A stretch of DNA of 64,000 nucleotides from Melastoma dodecandrum. Taxonomy: Eukaryota; Streptophyta; Magnoliopsida; Myrtales; Melastomataceae. Position numbers and translations under genes: made by a program. The stretch covers positions 2,356,001 through 2,420,000 of the forward strand of contig JARUPY010000434.1 of assembly GCA_029817715.1 (NCBI GenBank), given 5' to 3'. Within the stretch, counting starts at the first letter, position 1; each line of letters begins with the position of its first letter. Under the pieces are notes generated by a model. That model made no database searches. It saw only the letters and a program-made list of their open reading frames with translations, and had not been told where the DNA came from. Below, piece after piece: positions 1-12,648 of the stretch.

Positions 1-699
1 CCCTCCGGCGTCCCCTCCAGCCGCGATGTCTTCAGATCCAACAGCGGCGACTCCACCTCGTCCTCCGACGTCACCAGCAACCTATCCGTGCCACCACCGC
101 CTGTTCAACACCAAGTCCTAGAGGAACGGCAGCGACGTCGGCGTCGCTCAGACCCGATTCCGGCCATCGGCGAGTCAGCCTTCAAGACCCACGCCCCAAG
201 CTCGGGGAGGGAAACTCAGAACCCACGTCCTTCAGGCGTCCTCGGATCCGGTGGCTTCAAATCCCAGCGTATTCCTGCTCTTCGTGTTGCATCAGCATTC
301 GGATCTACCTCCTTTCAAATTCTCAGCCCCCTGCCGAACGAGGACTAAGCCACTTTCAAAAGAAGCAATCGGGGTTGTTGGTTCTCACCAAGGTATCTCG
401 GGGGCGTGCCTTGCGGACAACCAAGGCACGCATCCCATTCGACGCGTTCAAGATAATGAAGTATTCGAGGGAGTATTTGGATTCTCGAAGATCAAGACCC
501 TCTGAAGACGGCTTCGCATTCACCAACGTTATGGCATCAGTGGCTCGCTAGGTTTGCTGTCAACCTATTTTAAAACAGCACCGTGAGGTACAAACGCTAA
601 CGGGGGCATTTTATATAGAGAGAGTAATGATACAACACCCGGTTCTCCCTTGAATTTATTTTTTAGCTTAGAAACTGTTAAGGGCATTAATCAATCTAT
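1..699. other. Unassigned DNA at left edge
   Basis: No gene is supported here. The first 350 bases are GC-richer and can be read as a Pro/Arg-rich 86-residue chain on the plus strand (88-348), but it has no recognisable motif. From about 600 the sequence turns AT-rich. Since recognisable retroelement sequence follows immediately, this may be the body of the same older element, but nothing in it proves that. Confidence 0.3.
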
Positions 700-1060
700 G
701 ATTGTCTACATTTTTGCCCAAAATCAATTTTTAAGAAATATTTTCTAAAAATTATTCACGTTGACATTTTAAGCATTATTGAGCTCGAGATCATTTTTTA
801 TATCAAACAACATTATTTTCTAAAACCGAGTTCAAATAAATCGGACACCAAAAACACACGATAAAAGCTTCCCTTTTCTTTGTGATGCACGCGATTTAGT
901 AATCCCTAATTCCCGAACCTTAACAAATCTCTATAGTTTTTTCTAACTTGAACTTTAAATAAGCTAGTGGCGACTCCGACACGTTTTTAAAATCCGAAGG
1001 CTTATCGTTAAGGGAGGATATTCATTTTAAATAGAACCGGAAATGGGATCCACCCGCGAC
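700..1060 (+). repeat. Remnant of an LTR end with tRNA-Arg-like PBS
   Basis: AT-rich sequence leads into TGGCGACTCCG at 968-978, which matches the 3' end of a plant tRNA-Arg and is a known type of primer-binding site in plant Ty3/gypsy elements. The stretch before it would then be the end of a 5' LTR on the plus strand and the bases to about 1060 the start of its leader. The element is cut off where element A's protease begins on the other strand. The identification rests on the PBS word and its setting; the LTR start cannot be seen. Confidence 0.4.
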
Positions 1061-1832
1061 AATAATTTCAATCTCAGAGTCACCCCAAAGCAACAACTCT
1101 CTATGCAACGTAGAAGGAATAGATGTAGCTTTATGGAGCCAGTCGCGGCCCAACAGCGCATGGAAAGTAGGAATTACGTCTATCACGAAGAAGGCGGTTT
1201 CCCTTTCCTGGCGACCCACCTCAAGGTGCACCGAGAAAACCCCTAGGCACTCGGATTTCCTACCATTAAACCCACTTACTGCGACATTGGTTTTAACCAA
1301 GTCGTGAGGCTTATATCCAAGCATTTTAAACCTGGACAGAGGGAGGACGTTTATAGTGTCTCCGTTGTCTACAAGGACTCGGCTCACTACTGTACCATCA
1401 AAGGTAGCAGTTTTCTATAATGAATGCATGTGTTGTTTCATGCTGTCAGATGGCTATTCTAACCAATTTAATGGAAAGCCTACTGGGTAAACTGGAGAGC
1501 AAGGAAGAGGCACTTTACCTACTAGGGTCCTTGTCTCGCTTACAAGCGAAGCCTACAGGCAGGGTAAAGGCATTGCAGCTCACGACTGGCCTCATCTCCC
1601 CGTCGACATCACTTGGGATCTCGCTCCGAAGTGGGGTATAGTCAAAGCTCGAGCCAAGCTCTTCTGAATGGTCCGTAGACTCAATGCGCTCTGCCTCGGC
1701 GTTAACTCCATTCGCAGGCGCTCTAGCTGGTGGGGCTGTTCCTGATAGGGTAGGCCTGGGCCTTTTGGCGACGTGACTTAGACGTCTGTCCCTCCTATTG
1801 CACGCCCTTGGTGGCAAAGTGGTCTTGCCCAT
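1022..1832 (-). pseudogene. Element A aspartic protease (retropepsin-like), broken
   Basis: The protease would cut the Gag-Pol polyprotein in the virus-like particle. The minus-strand reading at 1387-1022 has the active-site motif VDNG followed by the flap-side hydrophobic stretch INVLPLSRF, and further on LLGRDWLHKA, as in the related protease of element D. The part at 1832-1515 is the linker between gag and protease (it includes RRLSHVAKRPR and SFDYTPL) and lies in a separate reading segment, so at least one frame break lies between 1515 and 1387. The C-terminal part after SEIEII is replaced by foreign sequence near 1055. Confidence 0.75.
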
Positions 1833-1838
1833 TGCCTT

Positions 1839-4620
1839 CTACCAATATTTCGAAGGGTTAACTACTTTAATCGCCCATGATCTTTTAGAACCAAGGAGAA
1901 TTTGACGTACCACTACATAGTTGCCGACAAATGGGTCGTATCCCACTACCGTTCGTGTGGGAAGCTGCTGCGATTCCGGGCAACTGTTGTTAGTTTCACA
2001 AGGGAAACTGTGGGGCGCGCGGGTTTGACCACGATTTCCCCATTTGTGGACATGTCTACAAGCTTGAGAAAATAGTCGACGCAGCAGGAAGTGCAGAGTT
2101 GAGTGATCAGGATCTTGTTTTGAGCTATGAGCTTGCATTTCTGACAGAGCATCTTCGCCTCCAAGAACTGAGCTATTGGTGGGCCTGTCCGGACCACCTG
2201 GTGTCTACCTTAGGCATTCCATATCTCGGCTTGCTCGTCCTCTCCTGCGGTCGTTCGGGCCGTTGGGCTCTACTAAGGTTACCTGCTTCTGTGCCCCCGG
2301 GCGAGATTCGTCAAAATGGCCAAGCCTTTCCTGCCCTGACTTGGCACCTCGTTGAGACGAGGAGTCATTAAACTCTAGGTGTCGCCTGGGACGTTCGGGC
2401 GTACGGGGCTACTGGTTTGCTGCTCGGCCTCGACTATGTGGACCACCTCTTCCTCCCCGATTTGCTGGCCTGCGCTCCGCGCTTGGAGGGCCTTTAAATC
2501 CCATTTGTGAACTGTTGGAGGCGCTTCGCGAGCTTGAGGGCACTACTCCCATTTGTACCTCCTCAAGTGGGGTCAAATCATACCAGGTATCCCCCTGATT
2601 GTTCTGGAGATACTTCCTAAAAGTATTGCATCGATCGATGGTGTGCGTGTCATCCATATGCCAGCAGCAAAGGTTAGGCGCAACCTCCTTGTCTGGATAA
2701 GTGACTACACCTTTATCAGCCAGTCGACGAAATAGGGCATTCGCCACCAAGGTCTCCCCGGGGATCTTTATGTCCTGCAGGGAATTATCTATATTAGTTT
2801 CGATGAAATTGATGTCTACATTAGCAACATCGAACATATGAATAGCTATTTCATCGTCAAAAGGCCTATCGTCGACCATAGTGACTTTGTCGACTTCAGG
2901 GAAACATAATTCCTTGGACTCTATAAGGTCCTGGATTATATTCCTGAATAACAAAAAATCTTTGGTCGTGTGCGTAAACGACCCATGCCATTTACAATAG
3001 TTTCTAGTCTTTTCCCTTTCTGTCTGGGGAACTCTATGGCCCGGTTTAAGTTTGATGCGCTTCCGTTGGATGAGCCAGTCAAAGATCGCATCTACCTTGT
3101 CTACGTCGAAAGAATATTTTCTTTCTTCGCCGGACTTTTGGGACGCTTTAGCTTTTGAATTTTTCCTTGCTAGAGGCTCACAAACCGTTGCTTCGCCTTT
3201 CACGAATTCGGCCATATCTACCTCAAAGGATTCTACCTTAGACTGCGCCTCTTTCATCAGTAACTGATGATATTCCGTCGACCTTCTGGCCAAATCATAC
3301 AGGTCATTAAACCTTTCTCCCTGCAGCTTTTTCTTGAAAGGCATAGACAACGCGTTTAACGTGTTGTAACCGCAGGTCTACAGCGCAGCAGTGCCTTGCG
3401 CAAGTGCATGAGGAACTGTCCTGGATGTTCTCCGGCAGTTTGCTCAAGTCGCATAACTTCGAAGATTGACATGGGCGTATCTAATCGCGCAAATGCCTTC
3501 ATAAAAGAAGACTGCATCTCTGCCCATGATGTTACTGATCTGGGAGGCAGACTCGCATACCATGTGAAGGCATCTCCTATGAGAGAGTTCGGGAACAGCT
3601 TTAGCTTCCAAAAGTCATTGGCTGCAGCGTCTTCTGCCAGATGAGTGAACCGGACTATATGATCTACGGGCGTTATCTCATCTTTCCCCGAAAAATGGGT
3701 AAAGTCAGGAACTCTATACCCCTAGGCAGAGGATATTCCCTGTCAATATAGGCAGGATAAGGGCTCCTGTATAAACCAAGGTCCTATTGCCTGACTGCTC
3801 AAGGTACCATCTGCTCCAAAACCTGAGCGATCGTCTCCCTCATATTCGGTGGTGGTGGAGGAACGGGGTCGAACTGCTCTCGAACGTATCCCACTTTATC
3901 TGGAGGATACAGCACCCATGGGGTTACTCGAGGTGGCTGTGGGTTCACTGAGACGTTAGTGTAGAAACTTTCCGCCCGTGGTAAATTTCCCACTATAGGA
4001 GGTTCTCCAAGCGGAATCTCCTCAACAGGCTCTTTACCAGGTCGACGAGGGGGTATGGCGCTCGCATACCTGTTTGTCCCGTCCTGAGCCTCTACATCGT
4101 CGTCTACAGGATTCACCACGTACACCGCAGTTGCTCTCCAGGTAGGAGATCGGGAGGTCATAGGCCTTGACGGGGCCATTTGGTCCCTGCTACCGACTTC
4201 GGTAGCACGTGGGTTAGTGCGAACCCAAGGCTCATTTCCTCGAAATGATACATTGCGCCTTTCTACGCGCCGGGCATCTTCCATAAAGGAATTTTCCTTG
4301 TTTACGGGGGTGCTTGGCTTCATCGCGGCGCTTGGCCTACTCAAAGCACTAAGCTGTTCCAGAATCTAAGCCATGTTGTCTTGCAACCCAGTGATATGTC
4401 TGTCCATTAGGTTCCTCATATCATTGAATTCTTTACGGAATTCAATTCTGGAAATAATCTCAGAAGGAGTATGACTTCCAAAATCGGATTGATTCCTGGA
4501 TTCCTATCTTCTTAGAGTCGTGTTCTCGACATTTAAGTCGGCTGGTGGATGCTGACCATCTCCATCTAATGGAGGAGGAGGAGGATCGCGAGTAACTCCG
4601 CTCCTGGTATTCTTCGCTAT
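1839..4620 (-). pseudogene. Element A gag, multiply broken
   Basis: Gag forms the retrotransposon particle. The expected start at 4620-4618 reads ATA where element B has ATG. In-frame stops follow near 4511 and 4367. The best preserved segments are 4344-3799 (RRPGKEPVEEIP and a Pro-rich stretch) and 3350-2409 (FKKKLQGERFNDLYDLARR, the Cys/His segment NYCKWHGSFTHTT, and a Gly/Arg-rich tail). Between 3800 and 3350 the core capsid region is recognisable only with several frame changes. At 2197-1946 lies the cysteine-rich segment CQKCKLIAQN. Order and content match the longer gag of element D. Confidence 0.8.
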
Positions 4621-4642
4621 CTGAAAACTTTAAGTTTCACGG

Positions 4643-4660
4643 CTCCCACTGTGGTCACCA
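4643..4660 (-). other. Element A primer-binding site
   Basis: On the minus strand the bases shortly after the LTR end read TGGTGACCACAGTGGGAG. This is the same site as in elements B, C and D (TGGCGACC...) with one C-to-T change. It probably pairs with the 3' end of a tRNA ending GGTCGCCA, such as a tRNA-Arg; the exact tRNA was not checked. Confidence 0.7.
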
Positions 4661-4666
4661 AAAACG

Positions 4667-5821
4667 TGTTCGCGTAGGAAACGAATCACGTTGGAAATAT
4701 TTGGCAATAAGACTCACAGGGATTTGTAGATGTGGTCGCAGTAAGTAATTGAAGAATTTGATTGAATGCAAATAGTTTTTACACGAAGTAAAGAAAGCTT
4801 ACAGCCAGAAAAGTAAAAATAAGGACGGTGGTAAGATCATAAACTGGCTACTGTGCTCCGTAGACTTGGAGCGTCGTCGTAGACGTGATGGCAGAGCGCT
4901 GTAGACTTGTGCTCCTCGGGCAGCAGGACTTAGCTGCTGGACTTGATGGACTGGATGCGGTCGGGTGCTGGGGCGGACGTGGACACCAGGGCTGCGATGG
5001 CTGACCCTGGCGGTGGCGTCGAAGGCGGAGATGTGTACTGGGACTACGGTGGCTCGTCCTGGCATTGGAGTCGAAGGCGGAGGGTTGTTACCAGAGCTAC
5101 GGTTGCTCACTCTGATGGTAGAAGTGAAGGCGGGGATTTGTTGCCAGAGCTACGGTTGCTCACTCTGACGGTGGAAGGAAGACCAATAAAACTTTAAGAG
5201 TTTCGCCCAGGTCGGGGAATCCTAACAACTAACAACTAAGGGGTGACGAGCAAGATAAGCTTCTGTTGGCTGATTTGTTCGTGATTTTCTCTTAGGGAGA
5301 TCCTCTCCCTTTTATACCCGGTCTGTTACGGCCTTCCGAAGATTTTCCAGACTCGATTCTCCCCAAGAATCTCGGAGCTAACTGACTTCCACTCGTTTGA
5401 TCATGGATCGTAAACTCCTCTGACTTCGGGTTTAATTGGTTGTCTTTTAAGACGTGTGTTGATATAAGCGTGGGTAACAAGTCCCATTTATCTCGGGGCT
5501 GTGGAACTGTTTTCCTTTGACACGTGTCTTTTGCAGGCGCAGGCCTGTAGACTTTGTATCCTTTGCAGGCGCAAGCATGTAGTCTTTGTATCCTTTGTAG
5601 GTGCAAGTCTGTAGACTTTGTGTCCCTTGGGGGCGTAGGCTTGTAGACTTCCCTTGATTACAAGGTTATTACCCCGCCTCTGTAGACTTCCTTTGCCACA
5701 TTGTCCATGTAGACTGCGGGCGCAAGCCTGATGTGTTTACCTTAACTATAGACCTCAATGGGCCTTTATGGACTTTGTCAGAAATAGCCCAAGATTGGCC
5801 CAAGATTTTCTATCGTGTCAA
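4667..5821 (-). repeat. Element A LTR (5')
   Basis: The inner end is fixed by homology to the D LTR: minus-strand sequence ...CGCGAACA followed by CG and TTTT before the PBS. The outer end is taken where GTTGACACGATAG begins (D starts TGTTGACATGG), so 5821 is good to a few bases; the terminal TG is not intact. A promoter-like TATAAAA lies on the minus strand at 5316-5310. Towards the outer end, at about 5530-5690, is a run of degenerate direct repeats of about 40 bp, each with GTAGAC. Confidence 0.75.
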
Positions 5822-7549
5822 CGGGGTGTTGGAAACGTTATTTGGAAAATGCTTTTTTCTGCATTCCTTTTAAATTAGAGAGCATCTGACATTATTTCGG
5901 GCGGTTGAATTGATTACGTCATCCACGTGAAATAGAAAATTTACCGTTGTTCTAATGACAGTCCCTTACTCTACAGGTTGTGACAAGAAGGTAAACCCTC
6001 AAATAATTCCAAAGATAAATAAATAGATAAATTGTTGGGAGGGGGGAGGGGGGGGGGGAGATGGAGATCGTGAGGCTCGCCATCACGGAGCATAATCCAA
6101 AACGAGGATAAGCCTGGCACTTTGGTCAGTTGTGGTCATGATCAGCGTGGTGCAACTTGCCCATGGGAACGATGGTGCCGCTGCCTGGCCCATCTCAGCC
6201 CATTTCCGGAGATGGGAATATTAATGACCCTCTTGCGCACGACGTTATCTTTTGTTCCTTGCTCAATTCATACACCTCGCTGCGAAATGACCCTTAAAAA
6301 CAAATTACCACTGACCAAACCCACTCGCGAAGTTCAGTGCCAAACCTGATACTATACGTTCATATTCCAATTCAGTGTGCTCAATCGATCCATTTATGTA
6401 ATAATAATGTCGGCATCAATTATTCAATCCGGTCAACCCAATAACCTACTCTGCTACAGATCCTACCTCAATATTAACGTATGGTCATCGCTACATCAAC
6501 TACAGATTCCTTCTCTCAATTACAGTCTGTCATTCCCAAAAAATAATAATGATGGTGAGGGGTTCGATCGATGTTTTGAGGGAAGCATAGCCCGAGTTGT
6601 TCTTACATCATTATCCGAAGAGTTAATGTCTGTCTTCTTATATCATAATATAAATGCACTATAGTCGGAATCCTTTACTATCATCAGAAATTATTGCAAA
6701 GGGACCCCTAATATCTTTTCAAAACCCATAATCGGAAGTCCACTATCGAAATCTAATCACAAGTAAGATTAATTATACAACGGTGCGAACAAAGACGCAG
6801 GGTCGTCAATTTTTGCTGTGCAAGTTATTGGACTTCGCCTCCTCTTAGTCCTTATCCAAAGTCACATCCTCGTTCAATATTATTCATCCGCTCCTGAGAT
6901 AATCACCACTGGCCCGGACGAATGATGAGCCTCACTCGTGTCCTGGTCACCAGAGGAATTGTCAGATGGTACAATCCATTGATTTCGGGCCAACAGGTCA
7001 TTTCCTATTCAGAATTATGGATTATATATTTAGGATAAAAGGGAAACGCCGTACCTTCCGTCTTCTGTTTAGTTCAAAGAAGGAATCAATCGGACTTGGG
7101 ACTTTTGGGAAAGCGAGGGTCGAAATATGGACAAAGCAATTACTTGAGCATCATCGTCACAAGGCCCTATCACGGAGGTGACCACCCTTTTTCTGCAAAC
7201 AGACCTAAATACAGTAACAGTCCAAAGAACAAGTGGCCAAAAGAGTTGGAGTACCTGGGGCAATGAAAAGCTTGTCCTAAACGAAACCATCCCGCAATGA
7301 ACTTTGAGCTGGGTTTGTCCGGTCATGGATTTAATATGCAGAAAGGGACTTGTCAAGCAGTGGGTAAAATTGATGCCCCGCGGGAACGAAATGACAGAAA
7401 CGTTGTTTGTGAACTGCTCCAGCCCAGGCAAGTGTAGCAAACGTTGAACCGTCTCGCTCCCACAGCTGGGCGGTTGATTTCTAGGATCACTTCATTTTAA
7501 AATTATCATATGGAGTTACTTTCCTTCCTTTTCTTAAACATTGCACTAG
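5822..7549. other. Spacer between elements A and B, no gene seen
   Basis: This 1.7-kb stretch separates the two head-to-head LTRs. It has a G-rich run near 6039-6060 and several short open readings (for example 6377-6664 plus, 7440-7069 minus), none with a recognisable motif or plausible gene structure. Confidence 0.35.
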
Positions 7550-8689
7550 TGTTGACATGATAGACTATCTTGGGCCTATTCTCTGACAAAGCCCATAATA
7601 GGTATGAAAAAAGGCACGGTGCTCACACTAAGTCTACAGCACACGCCTGCACAAACCACGCGTCTTAGAAGATGGTTTAGTAACTCCGATATCAATGGAG
7701 TCTACGGCCCACGTCTGCACAGGTCACACGTCTTAAAGGACGGTTTATTGACCCCCGAGATCCGCGGAGTCTACAGCCCACGTCCGCAAGAGTTGCACGT
7801 CTTAAAGGACGGTTTGTTGACTCCGAGATTCACGGAAGGTGGTTTATATTAGAGGATCTTCAGAGCTCGTAACAGACCGAGTATAAAAGGGAGGAGATCT
7901 TCCTTGGAAAAGACACGATAAATTCAGCCAACAGAAGCTTTATTTGCTTGTCACCCCTTAGTTGTTAGGATTCCACGGCCTGGGCGAAGCTCTTGAGGTT
8001 TCATTGGTCTTCGCTTCCACCATCAGAGTGAGTAACCGTAGCTCCAACAGCCAAACTCCGCCTTCACTTTCACCGTCAGAGTGAACAATCGTAGCTCCGA
8101 CAGCCAAACTCCGCCTTCGCTTTCACCTTCAGAGTGAGCAACCGTAGCTCTAGTAACAAACCCCCGTCAGCATTTCACCGCCAGGACGAGCCACCGTAGT
8201 CCCGGTATACAATTCCACCTTCGACTCCGCCACTAGGGTGAGCACCCGTAGCCTTGGTATCCACATCCGCCGTTACATTCGACCACACTTCGTTCACCAA
8301 GCCCGGCAACCAAGTTTCGCCATCCAGAGTCGCAAATCTACAGCACTCTATTATCAAGTCTACGACATCACCGCCCAGATTCTCAAGTCCACGGCGTCCA
8401 GAGTCTAGTCTACGATGTCACCATCGTCTAGATTCGTAAGACTGTGGCGTCCAGCAGCAAGTCTACAACCTTGCCTCATTATCCTCTCAGCCTGCAGCGT
8501 CCAGGAGAAAGTCTACGACGTTGCACCGCCGTCCTTATTTTATTTTCATGGTTGTAAGCACCTTTTTCTTATTGTAAGACTTCATATATTCGATTTAATC
8601 TATTTTATTTACTTACTGGTGACCATATCCAAAAACCTGTGAGTATTATCGCCAAATATTTCCGACGTGATCCGTTTTCGACGCGAACA
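7550..8689 (+). repeat. Element B LTR (5')
   Basis: It starts TGTTGACATG and ends GCGAACA, so has TG...CA ends as in element D. A TATA box (TATAAAA) is at 7882-7888 and the transcript would start shortly after. Before the TATA box there are degenerate direct repeats of about 60 bp containing GTCTAC (about 7625-7850); after it, repeats of about 60 bp with AGAGTGAGCAACCGTAGCTC-type cores (8020-8250). Confidence 0.8.
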
Positions 8690-8695
8690 CGTTTT

Positions 8696-8713
8696 TGGCG
8701 ACCACAGTGGGAG
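8696..8713 (+). other. Element B primer-binding site
   Basis: TGGCGACCACAGTGGGAG lies 6 bases after the LTR end, the same position as in elements C and D. It is the minus-strand priming site, probably for a tRNA ending GGTCGCCA. Confidence 0.8.
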
Positions 8714-8719
8714 TACGAG

Positions 8720-11530
8720 ATGGCAAAGAGCACCAGGAGTTGAGCTAATCGCGACCCTCCACCTCCATTAGATGGAGATGGTCAGTTTATAGCGGGAGAC
8801 GTAAACGTCGAGACCGCGGCTCTAGGAAGCCAAGAAACAGCGAATCAACCTGATTCCGGTGTACATACCCCTTCTGAGTTCATATCCAGGCAGGAGTTCC
8901 ACAAAGAATTCAACGATATGAGGAACCTGATGGACAGATATGTCACTGGGTTACAAGATAATATAACTCAGATCCTGGAGCAACTCAATGCTTTGAATAG
9001 GCCAGGCGCCGCCACAAAGCCGAGCGCCCCCGTAGACAGGGAGAATTCTTTCATGGGAGATGCCCGGCGTGCAGAGAGGCACAACATGTCTTTCCAAGAT
9101 GATGAGCCTTGGAGTGGCGCTAACCAACGTGCTACAGAGGCCTGTAATAGGGATAGGATGTCCCCCTCAAGGCCTACTACCTCCCGATCTCCCACGTCTT
9201 GGAGGTCAAATGTTGTGTATGTAGTAAACGCGGTAGACGATGATGTTGAGGCGCAGGGTGAAACAAACATATATACAAGTGGCATACCCCCTCGCCGACC
9301 TGGTAAAGCACCTGTAGAAGAGATACCGTCAGGGGAAGCTCCAGTTATGGGATGTCTGCCACAGGCAGAAAGCTTCTACGCGAATGTCTTGGTAAATCCG
9401 CAGCCATCTAGAGCCACCGCGAGGGTGCCTTATTCCCTAGAGAAAGGGAACCAAGACTGTTTACGAGAACAGTTCGATTATGTACCCCCACAAAATTTAA
9501 GGGAGACGATCGCTCAAGTCATGGAGCATATGGTACCTGGAGCTGTCAGGGAAGATGACCCTTATCATACAGGAGTCCATACCTTGCCTACATCGATAGA
9601 GACTTTCCCCTCCCTAAGGGATACAGAGTACCCGACTTCACCCGTTTTTCAGGGGAAGATGAGATGACGCCTATAGAACATATAGCCCGGTTCACCCATC
9701 AAGCGGGAGATGCTGCAGCCAATGATTTTTGGAAGCAGAAATTATTCCCGAACTCACTTACGAGAGATGCTTTCACATGGTATGCAAGTTTGCCTCCTGG
9801 GTCAGTAACATCATGGAGGGAAATGCGGTCTTTCTTTATGAAAGCGTTTGCTCAACTAGACATGCCCATGTCAATCTTCGAGGTGATGTGGCTCAGACAG
9901 ACCGCCGGGGAACACCCAGGACAGTTCCTTATGCATTTGCCAAAAGCGCTGCTTCGCTGTAGACCTGCAATTCCTGAAAGGGACTAGTTAATGATCGTGT
10001 TAAACGCATTGTCTATGCCTTTCAAGAAGAAGCTACAAGGGGAAAGGTTCAACGATCTTTATGACTTGGCTAGGAGAGCGACTGAGTACCATCAGTTGCT
10101 GATGGAAGAAGTCCAGTCTAAAAATGCATATCAGTTGGAAACCCTTGAAGTAGACATGGCCGAGTTCGTGAAAGGCGAAGCAACGGTTTGTGAACCATTA
10201 GCAAGGAAAAACTCAAAAGAAAAAGCATCCCATAAATCCGGCGAGGAAAGAAAATATTCCTTCGACGTAGACAAGGCGAATGCAATTTTCGACTGGCTTG
10301 TCCAACGAAAGCGGATTAAGCTGAAACCGGGTCACTGGGCCCCTCAGACAGAAAGAGAGAAAACTAGGAATTATTGCAAGTGGCATGGTTCGTTCACACA
10401 TACGACCAGGGATTGTCTATCATTTAGGAACATGATTCAAGACCTTATAGAGTAGAAAGAATTATGCTTCCCTGAAGTAGACGAAGTCACTATGGTCGAC
10501 GACAGGACTTTTGACGATGAAATTGCCATTCATATGTTCGATGTTTCTGGTGTAAACATCAACTTCATCGAGACTAATACTGATTTTTCCCTACAAAACA
10601 TAAAGATCTCCGGGGAGCCATGATAGCGAATGCCCTCTTCCGCCGCTTGGCTGACAAAGGTGTAGTTACCTGCACGGTCAAGGAAGTGGCATCCAACCTA
10701 TGTTGTTGGCATATGGATGACATGCACACCACTGATAGGTGCAATACTTTCAGGAAGTATCTACAGAATAATCAAGGGGATGTCTGGTATGATTTGACCA
10801 CGCTCGAGGATCTGGCAATGGGAATAGTTTCCCCGAGTTCACGAAGTGCTTCTAATAACTCACAAAGGGGATTCAAAAGCCCTCCAAGTGTAGAGCGCAG
10901 ACCAGCTACCCGAGGAGGAAGAGGTGGCCCTCATGGCCGAGGCAGAGCACCTAAACAACGGCTCCGTACTCTGGAGCGCCCCAAACGACATCAGGAATTT
11001 AATGACTCGTCCGTCTAACAAGGGGCAAAGTTAGGACATGAGAGAAATAGTCACACTGGCGAGTCCCGTTCTGCAACTGTAGAAGGGGACATCCTTGATG
11101 GGACTCAGCGGGTCGAAAGGCCACAGGAGAAAGGGGGCAAGCCAAAACACGGAGCGCCTAAAGTAGACATCCAGGCACTCCGGACAGGACCACCAATAGT
11201 TCAGTTCCTTGATGAAAGAATGTTGTGTCAGAAATGTAAGCTAATAGCTCAGAGCAAGATCCTGATTACTAAACTCTACACCCCCTGCTGTGTTAACTAT
11301 TTCCTCAAGCTTGTAGACTTGTCTTCAAACGGAGAGATCGTAGTCAAACCCGCGCACTCTACAGCTACAGGTACTTGTGAAACTAACAGTTATTAAAAAA
11401 CGTAGCAGGTACCAACATGGACAGTAGTGGGATACGATCCATTCGTTGGAGACTTTGTTGAGGTATGTCAATCTTTCCTTGGTTCTAAGAAATCAAGGGT
11501 AATCAAAGCGGTTAACCCCTCAAAACATTG
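8720..11530 (+). pseudogene. Element B gag, broken
   Basis: The expected start ATG is at 8720, 7 bases after the PBS. Lesions seen in order: an in-frame TGA at 8741, a frame change near 9660, TAG at 9985-9987, TAG at 10453-10455, a frame change near 10616, and a stop at 11016. Recognisable parts are RRPGKAPVEEIP, the capsid core (EHIARFTHQAGD... to about 9987), FKKKLQGERFNDLYDLARR, the Cys/His segment NYCKWHGSFTHTT, a second CCWHMDDMHTTDRC, a Gly/Arg-rich tail and CQKCKLIAQS. The set matches elements A and D. Confidence 0.85.
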
Positions 11531-11559
11531 GTAGAAAGCTACTAGCAAAACATTTTTTC

Positions 11560-12648
11560 CACCAAGAACTCGAAAGAGAAGGGAGACACGTCTAAGTCAC
11601 GTCGCTAAAAGGCCCAGGCCTACCCTCTCAGGGACCGCTTTACCTGCCAGAGTGTCTACAATGGAATCGAACACTGAAGCAGAGCATATCGAGTCTACGG
11701 ACCATTCAGAAGAGTCTGGCTCAAGTTTTGATTACACCCCTCTTCGGAGTGAAATCCCAAGTGATGTTGATGGCGAAAAAAGGCCGATTATGAGCTGTAA
11801 CGCTCTCACCTTGCCTGTAGACTTCGCCAATAACCAAAAAGTGGAAACCGTAAGAGGTAAGGTGCCTCTTCCTTGTTCGCTAGCCTATCCGACAGGTTTT
11901 CCACTTCATTGGTTGAAGAAGCCATTTGATAGCATGAAGCAACACATGCACTCTTTGTACATCACCGCTACCTTTGATGGTACCGTGGTGAGTTGGGTCC
12001 GTATAGACGATGGAGCAACGATAAACGTGCTTCCTCTATCCAGGTTTAGAATGCTTGGATATAAGCCTCACGACTTGGTTAAAACCAATGTCACTGTGAG
12101 TGGCTTTAATGGTAGGAATCTGAATGTTTAGGGGTCTTCTCTGTGCACCTAGAAGTGGGTAGCCAGGGAAATGAAACTGCTTTCTTTGTGATAGACATAA
12201 TTCCTACTTTTAATGCTTTGTTAGGCCGCGATTGGCTCCATAAAGCTGTAGCCATCCCATCCACATTACATAGAGAGTTGAGATTATTAAAGCTGATGAA
12301 TACTCTTGTTGTGACAAAGGTATCTTGCATGTAGAAACGAGCAAGACTATCAAGGACCTCACTCTGGAGCAACGATATAAGCCGGGCGACCCTACTGTAG
12401 GTCTTCTTGGCCAACCATTTGGAAAGTTTGATTACATTGTGGATTATGGGACATCACACCCTAAACCGCAGACAGACCCAATCGCTCCATCTGGATGGGG
12501 AGACGAGCCTACTGCAAAGGACATAGAAGAAGTCCTACAAGAGGTCAATTCGGGTGAAAACCCCATAAGGAGAGATGCGAACGGCTACTTCACAACCGTA
12601 AAGGTAGTCCCTATATCGATCGCTTCTCTCGATTCGTTCTCGACTTGA
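11560..12648 (+). pseudogene. Element B aspartic protease, broken
   Basis: The reading 11652-12131 contains the linker (SFDYTPLRSEIPSDVDGE) and the active site RIDDGATINVLPLSRF. The frame breaks near 12125; the downstream part continues at 12143 (LLGRDWLHKA) and again in another frame at 12325-12590 (TSKTIKDLTLEQRYKPGDPT). After about 12590 the similarity to element D ends. The active-site loop reads DDG rather than the DNG of A and D. Confidence 0.8.

Larger units (their letters stand above)
1022..5821 (-). mobile_element. Element A: truncated Tat-type Ty3/gypsy retrotransposon
   Basis: Read on the minus strand the order is LTR (5821 to 4667), primer-binding site, gag, then aspartic protease ending near 1055, where it joins unrelated sequence. 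Reverse transcriptase, RNase H, integrase and the 3' LTR are absent. The gag and protease closely resemble those of elements B and D here, and D carries the dual RNase H that places the group in the Tat lineage. Stops and frameshifts show that A is dead. It faces element B head to head across 1.7 kb. Confidence 0.8.
7550..12640 (+). mobile_element. Element B: truncated Tat-type Ty3/gypsy retrotransposon
   Basis: Order on the plus strand: LTR (7550-8689), primer-binding site, gag and aspartic protease. Similarity to the longer element D stops near 12590-12640, before reverse transcriptase; no 3' LTR is present. It is a close relative of A in opposite orientation, but not a simple inverted copy, since LTR repeats and lesions differ. 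Stops and frameshifts are spread through gag and protease. The hexamer GTAGAC/GTCTAC is strikingly frequent (see findings). Confidence 0.8.
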
